A DNA stretch of 49,255 nt from Pseudomonadales bacterium (GTDB taxonomy: Bacteria; Pseudomonadota; Gammaproteobacteria; Pseudomonadales; Azotimanducaceae): positions 1 through 49,255 of the forward strand of contig JAJDVW010000041.1 of NCBI GenBank assembly GCA_022825925.1, written 5' to 3'. Below are positions 26,548-33,804 of this stretch, piece after piece (the stretch's first letter is position 1; every line of letters starts with the position of its first letter). Under the pieces are notes generated by a model that was not told where the DNA came from, did not search any database, and saw only the letters and a list, made by a program, of their open reading frames with translations. Made by a program: the position numbers and the translations under genes.

Positions 26548-26610
26548 TTGGCAGTCCCGTTTCCTGTACTGCAGCCCACTTCGCTCCACGACACGTACAC
26601 ACTTGAGGAG
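26548..26610 (+). pseudogene. Fragment of the 5' end of an indolepyruvate oxidoreductase gene
   Basis: From the TTG at 26548 the frame reads AVPFPVLQPTSLHDTYTLEE. The intact-locus oxidoreductase at 30.2 kb reads ATPAPVLQPVSLDDKYALER near its start. By hand count 44 of 60 bases agree, and 11 of the 15 residues from PVLQP to TLE agree. The match ends soon after. The fragment lies between the 3' end of the TcmP gene and the DUF433 promoter. It is probably a leftover from a second copy, but it is short, so chance similarity cannot be fully excluded. Confidence 0.5.
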
Positions 26611-26635
26611 ACGGCACCGCGACGCGCATGTGCGC

Positions 26636-27316
26636 CTAGGACCGATTCCGGGGGAACCGGGAGATGCCAGGGAGCTGTAGCGTGGAAGGCAACGCGATTC
26701 GATCGGTGGGACGAAGATGGCGAAGCGACCTGGAGCGGGCCCGGCCGTCGGCACTGAGAATCTCGAGCTCTCCTTCCCGCACGAGTTGCAGGGTCACCTC
26801 GTCGTAGTCCGAGAAACGGGCCGCGCTACCGGTCTGGTCGAGGAGAAAGATGGCGCGCCCCGCTCGCGGCTGCCTTTGGCGAACCGATGAGACGATGCGC
26901 TCTGCCTCGTCCTCGAAGAGACCGGTTCGGACGACGATGTTGCCATGGTCGAGGTCGTAGCCGCGGTCGCGAAGCGTCTTCCGAAGGTGATCGGTGTGGG
27001 CGGGCTCCTTGTCGACGAAGTAGAACTGGCAGTCGACCTCCAGGGGTTTCATGCGTCGCTCGTTGAGCACGGTGTGCGCATCGGCAGCTTCCTCCAGCAT
27101 GATGAAGGGCGTACCGGACACGGTCTGGGTGCCGTCCCTGAAGAGGCCGCCCCCGGCGAACCCGTCGATGAGGTCAAGCCGGAACGTGTCGCGTTGCGGG
27201 TTGACGTTGAGTCTTCTGAAGTAGGCCCGAAGGTAGCTGCGTAGGACGGTCAGCTTGGCCTTGCTATGCGACTCCAGCTCGGGTGGCGGTTCGTCAGGAT
27301 GCCACTTGAATTGCAT
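26636..27316 (-). CDS. tcmP: Three-Cys-motif partner protein TcmP, probably C-terminally altered
   Basis: The product is 226 residues from the ATG at 27316 with a GGAGGA site. It starts MQFKWHPDEPPPELESHSKA, typical of TcmP. It carries a methyltransferase-like motif (LDLIDGFAGGGLFRDG), FYFVDKEPAH, and the strand IFLLDQTG where relatives have DQTG or DPFG. TcmP normally goes on for 60-150 residues. Here the sequence after DQTG is unfamiliar and ends RFPRNRS, so the 3' end was probably replaced. It overlaps the DUF5131 gene by 23 bp, the usual arrangement of this pair. The biochemical role of TcmP is not established. Confidence 0.8.
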   Translation of the reverse strand: MQFKWHPDEPPPELESHSKAKLTVLRSYLRAYFRRLNVNPQRDTFRLDLIDGFAGGGLFRDGTQTVSGTPFIMLEEAADAHTVLNERRMKPLEVDCQFYFVDKEPAHTDHLRKTLRDRGYDLDHGNIVVRTGLFEDEAERIVSSVRQRQPRAGRAIFLLDQTGSAARFSDYDEVTLQLVREGELEILSADGRARSRSLRHLRPTDRIALPSTLQLPGISRFPRNRS

Positions 27317-28064
27317 GGGGACGTTCCTCCTTGAAGTCCTTGAAGTGCAGGGGCATCGCGTTGTGCTCGACGCCATCCAGCATGCGACCGCCGGCTTTGG
27401 GAGTCTGGCCACCCCACTGCTTGAAGAAGAAGGGAACACCGGTGGCCTCGCATTGGTCGCGAACGTCACGGGCCCAATCGAGGTGTAGGAGGCGCGCGTT
27501 GGGGCCGCTCTCACCACCGACGATCACCCAGGAGATTCCCTCGAGGTCGAGCGTGCCGACCGGGCCGAGCAGGGGTTCAATCGAAAGGAAGCGAATGGCC
27601 GCCGGGCTCGCCTGCAGGTGGCGAATGCGGGCGGCGCCCTCGGCGTCTTCGACGGAGACTCCGCACCAGATGTGCGCCGGGACCCGCGAGCTGGGATAGC
27701 GGGCGCGCAGGTAGTTGCGCATGAGCGAACTGCGTTTGGTAAGTACCTGGTAGACGTGCTGGTCGGCTGTCTCCATCTCGGTGAAGACCTGATCGACGAA
27801 GGCGCGCGGGATCTGACGGTGGAACAGGTCGCTCATGGAGTTGACGAAGATCATGCGGGGCTTACGCCATCGGGACGGCTGATCGAGGCGCGATGGCCAA
27901 AGGCGGAGGTCGAAGCCCTGTTCGTACGGATGCCCCCGGACGCCCCGCCACCGTTCGGCGAATCGTGCCGCATAGCAGTTGTCGCACCCGCGGGTGATCT
28001 TGGTGCAGCCTGTGACGGGATTCCAGGTCGCATCGGTCCATTCGATGGCAGAGTGGTCAGCCAT
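27294..28064 (-). CDS. DUF5131 (phage Gp37/Gp68, three-Cys-motif) family protein
   Basis: The product is 256 residues. The N-terminus MADHSAIEWTDATWNPVTGC, followed by TRGCDNCYA, supplies the three cysteines (C-x6-C-x2-C) that define the family and resemble an iron-sulfur or radical-SAM-type site. Other family landmarks are FVNSMSDLFH, YQVLTKR and VGGESGPNARL, then FFFKQWGG. The protein is complete. A perfect LexA-type box lies 44-63 bp upstream of its ATG, and tcmP follows with a 23-bp overlap. A DNA-damage-induced function is therefore inferred. The substrate is unknown. Confidence 0.9.
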   Translation of the reverse strand: MADHSAIEWTDATWNPVTGCTKITRGCDNCYAARFAERWRGVRGHPYEQGFDLRLWPSRLDQPSRWRKPRMIFVNSMSDLFHRQIPRAFVDQVFTEMETADQHVYQVLTKRSSLMRNYLRARYPSSRVPAHIWCGVSVEDAEGAARIRHLQASPAAIRFLSIEPLLGPVGTLDLEGISWVIVGGESGPNARLLHLDWARDVRDQCEATGVPFFFKQWGGQTPKAGGRMLDGVEHNAMPLHFKDFKEERPHAIQVAS

Positions 28065-28107
28065 GGTGGCAAGTCCTCCGTTGCGGGTCTTTCGACCGCC
28101 GCCCGGT

Positions 28108-28127
28108 TACTGTACATTTTAACAGTA
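28108..28127 (-). promoter_or_regulatory. LexA (SOS) box upstream of the DUF5131-tcmP operon
   Basis: The 20 bp read TACTGTTAAAATGTACAGTA on the minus strand. This contains CTGT-N8-ACAG with TA on each side, the full E. coli-type LexA consensus including flanks and an AT-rich centre. The centre TAAAAT may double as the -10 box. The DUF5131 ATG lies 44 bp downstream, preceded by GGAGGA. Repression by LexA and induction by DNA damage follow from established knowledge of this site in gamma- and betaproteobacteria. Confidence 0.85.
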
Positions 28128-28768
28128 GTCGGGTTCGCCGTGCAGTCTGGCGAGATCGGCCGTGGGCGAGGCTAGGATAGCTGCGCAGGGAGCGCCATGC
28201 ATGGCTGCGTGTCGATCTGGTGGCGCGGGACGCCAAAGGTCGTCTCGGCCGACGTTTCCGCAGTTTGGCGGCCCGTCGAGGCGCGGGTAGTCGCTCGGGC
28301 GGAGCACTCGCCCGCGCACCGTCTCGCCGCCCTCCATCGGCGGCCCCCGCCGAAGCCATGTCGGTCCACCTCGCCGACATCACGCGGGTCGGCGTCGTGC
28401 ACGCAGAAGCGGCGCATGAAGGCCTCCGTCAGGCTGTCCTCGCGCTCGTCAGGCGATTCGCCGGCAAGGCGCAACGCCCGGGGCCAAACCCCTACGTCGA
28501 TCCAGCTCCCGGACGTGAGACGCGGCGGCACGAAACTCAGGTCGATGTCGCACGCATCCCGCATCCATCGCGACTTCGCCGGCGGGCGTCCATGCAGGAT
28601 GATCGACGCCCATGGAAGGTGTCGACACGAAGCTCGCGAACGGCCCCCAACGCGCCCCCGGGACGGCGACCCCGCGCGCGTTGAGCGCCCCGCGGGAGGC
28701 GTGCTATCGTCGGGCGGCGACGCCGGTCCGCACGATGTCCCGCGCTGCCAACGCCGGAGGATCCAGCC
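28128..28768. other. Gene-poor stretch with a doubtful minus-strand frame
   Basis: The best candidate is a minus-strand frame at about 28172-28564 with a stretch of good protein composition (DIDLSFVPPRLTSGSWIDVG, later ESPDEREDSLTEAFMRRFCV). After about 28360 its composition becomes Arg/Ala-rich noise, while a neighbouring frame (VRGRVLRPSDYPRLDGP) looks better. This could be a frameshifted remnant. I recognise no family and see no start with a ribosome binding site. The Uma2 ribosome binding site, GGAGG, lies just before 28769. Confidence 0.3.
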
Positions 28769-29575
28769 ATGAGCGAACCCGCCGTCCCCGTCCCGCCGAG
28801 GGTCGTTGAGTATCCCTCTTCAGATGGACGGCCGGTGGCGGAGACTCCCCTGCACTACGACCGCCTGCGCGACGCGGCGACGGCGCTGCAGATCCGCTAC
28901 CAACGCCGCGCCGAGGTGTTCGTCGGCGCCAACATGTTGGTCTACGACACTCCGGGGGACAAGCGCCGGCACCTGAGTCCCGACGTGTTCGTCGCGTTCG
29001 GCGTGGGCAACCACGACCGCGAAGTCTACAAGCTGTGGGAGGAGCGTTCGCCGGCGTTCGTGCTGGAGATCACGTCGAAAGGCACGCACGGGGAGGACGT
29101 GGGCGCAAAGCGGCGGCGCTACGCGGAGTGGGGGGTGGCGGAGTACTTCCTGTACGACCCGCGCGGGGAGTATCTCGATCCGCCGCTGCAGGCGCTGTCG
29201 CTGGTCGGGCGGGGATACCGCGCGATGTCCGAGCGCGTGTTGCCGAATGGCGCGCGGGGCCACTTCAGCGAGGCGCTGGGCCTGTGGCTGTGGCTGCGCG
29301 ACGGCGAGTTGCGCCTTTACGACCCGGCGACCGGGGCGGATCTGCTGACGCCCGCGGAGCAGGTCGCCCGCGCCGAGACGGAGGCCGTCCGTGCGGAGAC
29401 AGAGGCCAAAGCCCGCGCCCGCGCCGAGGCCCGCGTCCGCGAGCTTGAGGCCCGGCTGCGCGAATCGTTAGGAAACTCCGATCGTACAGGACGCCGTCGC
29501 GGGAGACGGGACCCCACGCCAGGAACTTCAACGCGAAAGAGGCGGCTCACCAAGGGCGGTCTCGGCAACCGCTGA
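28769..29575 (+). CDS. Uma2-family (restriction-endonuclease-fold) protein with altered C-terminus
   Basis: The product is 268 residues, with GGAGG 8 nt before the ATG. The PD-(D/E)xK-type core is visible as HLSPDVFVAFG and FVLEITSKGT, followed by RRRYAEWGVAEYFLYDP, as in Uma2 proteins. A helical Ala/Arg/Glu tail follows (repeats of RAETEA, residues about 200-232) and is normal for the family. From SLGNSDRT on, the reading frame runs into unrelated sequence and then through copy 2 of the 46-bp repeat. The native stop has therefore probably been lost. The role of Uma2 proteins is not well established. Confidence 0.85.
   Translation: MSEPAVPVPPRVVEYPSSDGRPVAETPLHYDRLRDAATALQIRYQRRAEVFVGANMLVYDTPGDKRRHLSPDVFVAFGVGNHDREVYKLWEERSPAFVLEITSKGTHGEDVGAKRRRYAEWGVAEYFLYDPRGEYLDPPLQALSLVGRGYRAMSERVLPNGARGHFSEALGLWLWLRDGELRLYDPATGADLLTPAEQVARAETEAVRAETEAKARARAEARVRELEARLRESLGNSDRTGRRRGRRDPTPGTSTRKRRLTKGGLGNR
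29519..29564. repeat. 46-bp repeat, copy 2 (orphan toxin-antitoxin junction)
   Basis: By hand alignment 45 of 46 bases are identical to 25829-25874. On the minus strand it still encodes the end of a DUF433 antitoxin (AETALGEPPLSR-stop, partly flanking) and the TTGA start of a DUF5615 toxin (KFL). No further toxin or antitoxin sequence flanks it. It overlaps the aberrant 3' end of the Uma2 gene. Confidence 0.85.
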
Positions 29576-29598
29576 TAGCGCAAGGGCCTGCGAGAACC

Positions 29599-30075
29599 CT
29601 ACAACTGCGTCTCGATCGGCAGCTCCGTGCTGTTCTTGATCTCCGTCACCGCGATGTGGGAGTGCAGTTCGCCGATGAACGGGTTGCTCAACAGGGTGTT
29701 GCGCGCGAACGACTCGTAGTGGGCGATGTCGCGCGTCACGATCTTCAGGACGTAGTCCCAGATGCCGGCCATGGTGTAGCACTCCACCACTTCCGGGTGC
29801 CGGGCGATGGCGGTCTCGAACTCCTCCAGCTTGCGGCGCCCGTCGCTGGTCAGGTTGACCGTGGCGAAAACCACCACTTCCATCCCGAGCGCTCGGCGGT
29901 CGAGCAGCGCCACCCGCTTCCGGATGTAGCCCGCCTGTTCGATGCGGTTGATGCGGCGCCAGCAGGGCGACTGGGAGAGATTGAGCCGCTCCGCGATGGC
30001 CCCGGTGGTCAGGTTCGCGTCGTTTTGCAGCAGACGCAGGATTTCGACATCCGTTTTGCCCAGTTGTTGAGGCAT
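29599..30075 (-). CDS. Lrp/AsnC-family transcriptional regulator
   Basis: The product is 158 residues from the ATG at 30075, with GGGGAG four bases upstream (the GTG one codon earlier is too close to it). The N-terminal helix-turn-helix reads DVEILRLLQNDANLTTGAIAERLNLSQSPCWRRINRIE. The C-terminal RAM domain (VVECYTMAGIWDYVLKIVTRD) binds an amino acid effector and oligomerises. The gene diverges from the indolepyruvate oxidoreductase across a short AT-rich gap, so it probably senses an amino acid, likely aromatic or branched-chain, and controls that gene. Confidence 0.92.
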   Translation of the reverse strand: MPQQLGKTDVEILRLLQNDANLTTGAIAERLNLSQSPCWRRINRIEQAGYIRKRVALLDRRALGMEVVVFATVNLTSDGRRKLEEFETAIARHPEVVECYTMAGIWDYVLKIVTRDIAHYESFARNTLLSNPFIGELHSHIAVTEIKNSTELPIETQL

Positions 30076-30171
30076 CACACTCCCCAGTTGCGCTATCCGA
30101 CGAATAATCTATGCGCCAATGGGAGAAATGTATAGCTAATCCGAATAGAAATCCGCGCCGCTGGGAGTAAC
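30076..30171. promoter_or_regulatory. Divergent Lrp/indolepyruvate oxidoreductase control region
   Basis: The gap of about 96 bp is markedly richer in A+T than its flanks (for example AATAATCTATG and GAAATGTATAGCTAATCC). It must hold both promoters and, by family precedent, Lrp binding sites. I cannot fix individual -10/-35 boxes with confidence. Confidence 0.45.
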
Positions 30172-33100
30172 ATGGTTCTCGACAAGGTCCCGCGAGATCA
30201 GATGGCCATGGCAACCCCGGCTCCCGTGCTGCAGCCCGTCTCCCTCGACGACAAGTACGCACTGGAGCGGGGACGGGCCTACATGACCGGCATCGAGGCG
30301 CTGGTGCGCCTGCCGATCGTGCAGCATCAGCGGGACCGCGCCCGCGGGCTGAACACGGCGGCGTTCATCTCCGGTTACCGCGGGTCCCCGGTCGGCGGTT
30401 TCGACCAGGCCCTCTGGCAGGCGGGCCGGTGGCTCGACGAGCACAACATCCACTTCAATCCCGGCCTGAACGAGGAACTCGCGGCCACGGCGGTCTGGGG
30501 GAGCCAGCAGACCAACCTGTTCGCCGGCGCCAGGTACGACGGCGTCTTCGGCATGTGGTACGGCAAGGGCCCCGGCGTCGACCGCAGCGTGGACGCCTTC
30601 AAGCACGCCAACGCCTGCGGCACCTCCCGCTACGGCGGGGTGCTGGCCATCGCCGGGGACGACCACGCGGCCAAGTCATCGACCCTGCCGCACCAGTCCG
30701 AGCACATCTTCATCGGCGCCTCCATCCCGGTACTCAATCCCGCAAACGTGCAGGAAGTGCTCGATCTCGGCATCTACGGGTGGGAACTGTCGCGCTACAG
30801 CGGTTGCTGGGTGGCGATGAAGGCCATCACGGACAGCATGGACTCCGCCATCTCCGCCGTCGTCGATCCGGACCGGGTCGACGTCGTCGTACCGGAGGAC
30901 TTCGAGCTTCCCGAAGGCGGCGTGCACGCGCGGTGGCCGGACTCCTGGCACGAGCAGGAGGTGCGTCTCAACCGGTACAAGATCTACGCGGCCCGGGAGT
31001 TCGCCCGCGTCAACGGCCTGAACCGCATCGTCCTCGACAGCCCCAACGCGCGCTTCGGCATCATCACCACCGGCAAGGCGTACCTGGACGTGGTGCAGGC
31101 CCTGGAAGACCTCGGCATCGACGAGGCGACCGCCGCCCGGATCGGCCTGCGCGTCTTCAAGGTGGGCATGAGCTGGCCGCTGGAACCGGTCTCCGCCCAC
31201 GCGTTCGCCGACGGGCTCGAAGAGATCCTCGTGGTCGAGGAGAAACGCTCCATCGTCGAGGACCAGCTCACCGGCCAGCTCTACAACCAGCCGGTGGCCA
31301 GGCGTCCGCGCGTAGTCGGCGAGTTCGACGAGCACGGGCAGACTCTCCTGCCCAACTACGGCGAACTGACGCCCGCCATGGTCGCCCGCGCCATCGCCGG
31401 CCGCATCGGCCGCTTTCACGACTCCGACGCCATGCGCGCCCGGCTCGCCTTCCTGGAACACAAGGAGCGCTCCCTGGCGCGGCCCCGCAAGACCGCCGAG
31501 CGCACGCCCTACTTCTGCTCCGGTTGCCCGCACAACACCTCCACGCGGGTTCCGGAGGGCAGCCGCGCGGCCGCCGGCATCGGCTGCCACTACATGGCCA
31601 CCTGGATGGCCGACCGCTCCACCGCCACGTTCACGCAGATGGGGGGCGAAGGCGCCGCCTGGATCGGCCAGGCGCCGTTCACCGACACGCCGCACATCTT
31701 CCAGAACCTGGGCGACGGCACCTACAACCACTCGGGCATCCTGGCCGTTCGCGCGGCCCGGGCGGCCGGCGTCTCGATGACCTACAAGATCCTCTGCAAC
31801 GACGCCGTCGCCATGACCGGCGGGCAGCCGGTGGACGGCGAGTTCTCCGTCGGCAACCTGGTCCACCAGTTGCGTGGCGAGGGCATCGAGCGCATCGCCC
31901 TGGTCAGCGACGAACCCGGCGCCTGGCACGGACAGTTCCGGGACGTGCCCGGGTTCACCCTGCACCACCGGGACGAGATGGACGCCCTGCAGCGGGAACT
32001 GCGGGAGTTCAAGGGGGTCTCGGTGCTGGTCTATCAACAGACCTGCGCCGCGGAGAAGCGGCGCCGACGCAAGCGCGGCCTGCTTGCGGACCCGCCCAAG
32101 CGCGTGTTCATCAACGAGGAGGTCTGCGAAGGATGCGGCGACTGCAGCCGCGCCTCGAACTGCCTCTCGGTGGTGCCGCTCGCGACGGAAGCCGCAAGCG
32201 CAAGATCGACCAGAGCGCCTGCAACAAGGACTACAGTTGCGTCAACGGATTCTGCCCGAGCTTCGTGACCGTCCACGGCGGCGAACTGGCCCGACGCCCG
32301 GGCGTCGCCGGCTCCGTCGGCGACGCGTTCGGCGATCTGCCAGAGCCGCGGTTGCCGGACATCGACGCGCCCTGGAACGCCATCGTCACCGGCGTCGGCG
32401 GCACGGGCGTGCTGACGGTCACCGCCATGGTCGCCATGGCCGCGCACATCGAGGGCAAGGGCTGCGCGACCATGAACCAGACCGGTCTCGCGCAGAAGTT
32501 CGGCGCCGTGGTCAGCCACGTGCGGGTGGCGAACCGGCAGGACGACATCAAGGCCGTGCGCATATCGGCCGGCGAGGCGGACCTGATGCTCGGGTGCGAC
32601 CTGGCCGTGGCCTCCGGTTTCGAGGCGCTGGCGAAGGTCCACGCCGGACGCTCGAACGCCGTGGTGAACTGCGCGGAAACGCCCAACGCCGCCTTCGTGC
32701 TGAACCCGGACGCCGAGTTCCTCACCGCGGAGATGCAGCAGACCCTCCGCGAGGAAGTCGGCGAGGACCGCTGCCACTTCATCGACTCCACCGCCATCGC
32801 CACCGAACTGCTCGGCGACTCCATCGCGGGCAACCTCTTCCTGCTCGGATTCGCCTGGCAGCGGGGCCTGGTCCCCGTCAGCCGCGAGGCGCTCGAGCGG
32901 GCCATCGAGATCAACGGCGTCGCGGTCGACTTCAACAAGCAGGCCTTCCTGTGGGGCCGCCGCGCCGCCCACGAACCCGAGCAGGTCACGCGCCTGGTCG
33001 GGAAGGCGCTCGACAAACCCCGCCGCCTCGCGCTCGACGAACTGGTCGCCGACCGGGCGGACCGCCTGACGGCGTATCAGAACGCCGCCTACGCGCGGGA

Positions 33101-33686
33101 CTACACCGACTTCGTCCATCGCGTACGCGAGGCCGACCACCACCCCGAACACGAGCTGACCCGGGCCGTGGCCCAGGCCCTGCACAAGCTGATGGCCTAC
33201 AAGGACGAGTACGAGGTGGCGCGCCTCTATACGGACGGCGCGTTCCGGCGCAGGCTGCAGGCGCAGTTCGCGGGCGACTACAAGCTGCGCTTCCACCTCG
33301 CGCCGCCGCTGCTGGCGCGGAGAGACCCAAACACCGGCCACCTGACCAAGCGGGAGTTCCCCGGCTGGACCCTCCGCGTACTCGGCGTGCTCGCGAAACT
33401 CCGGTTCCTGCGCGGCTCCGCCTTCGACCTCTTCGGACGTTCCGGGGAACGGCGGCGGGAGCGGCAGGACGTCGCCGACTACCGCACCCTGCTCGGCGAG
33501 TTGCTGCCGGACCTCACCGACGCCAACTACGCGGCGGCCGTGCAGCTCGCCGAGCTACCCTTGCAGTTGCGCGGTTTCGGACACGTCAAGGACGACAACC
33601 GTGACCGGCTGAAGCCGCAGCGCGACGGGCTGCTCGCCGCGTTCCGGGGAGAGAGCCCGGTCAGGATCGTCGACGAGGCCGCCTGA
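30172..33686 (+). pseudogene. Indolepyruvate ferredoxin oxidoreductase (fused alpha-gamma), frameshifted
   Basis: The enzyme oxidatively decarboxylates arylpyruvates to acyl-CoA, reducing ferredoxin. The fused form is about 1,170 residues. The ATG at 30172 has TGGGAG; an in-frame ATG at 30208 is also possible. The first frame gives the TPP-dependent part (GYRGSPVGG, CSGCPHNTST, GDGTYNHSG) and the cluster motif CEGCGDCSRASNC, then derails near 32191. Restoring one G there (GAA GGC CGC AAG) joins it to the second frame (KRKIDQSACNKDYSC, VTGVGGTGVLTVTAMVA), which runs to 33686. One deleted base thus splits the gene. It may be a real mutation or a sequencing error. Confidence 0.88.
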
Positions 33687-33726
33687 AGCCGCTCGTATCG
33701 GACCAGCGTTGACCGATCTTTAGCAC

Positions 33727-33748
33727 GGAAAGATTGTCTAATCTTTCC
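33727..33748. promoter_or_regulatory. Palindromic operator 1 of the AlbA_2 ATPase gene
   Basis: GGAAAGATT-GTCT-AATCTTTCC is a perfect 9+9 palindrome. It ends at the base where the putative -35 box (CTTACA, 33748-33753) begins. A second copy lies 51 bp downstream, centre to centre. A repressor-binding site is the likely role. Confidence 0.65.
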
Positions 33749-33775
33749 TTACAAATGACGCTTTTCGCCTATCAT
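33748..33775 (+). promoter_or_regulatory. Promoter of the AlbA_2 ATPase gene
   Basis: CTTACA (33748-33753) and TATCAT (33770-33775) are separated by 16 bp and framed by the two palindromes. The start site would fall inside the second palindrome. The boxes are moderate matches to sigma-70 consensus. Confidence 0.5.
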
Positions 33776-33777
33776 AA

Positions 33778-33799
33778 GGAAAGATTTGATAATCTTTGG
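33778..33799. promoter_or_regulatory. Palindromic operator 2 of the AlbA_2 ATPase gene
   Basis: GGAAAGATT-TGAT-AATCTTTGG repeats operator 1 with the outer two bases of the right arm changed. It lies right after the -10 box and ends 5 bp before the ATG at 33805, so it also covers the ribosome binding region. Binding here would block both transcription and, in the RNA, probably the start. Confidence 0.65.
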
Positions 33800-33804
33800 T
33801 CGTA

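Noticed and set aside
26443..26754. Minus-strand frame containing PGRFAIFVPPIESRCL as the true end of TcmP
   Set aside because: It does not resemble TcmP C-termini and would need a frameshift at an arbitrary place.
28172..28564. A separate minus-strand gene upstream of the SOS box
   Set aside because: Part of the frame looks protein-like, but the rest is Arg/Ala-rich noise, there is no ribosome binding site and no family is recognised. It is described as a region only.
30079..33686. Two separate genes for alpha and gamma subunits of indolepyruvate oxidoreductase
   Set aside because: The two frames overlap and join exactly in sequence by one added base, as in fused family members, so a single frameshifted gene is the better reading.
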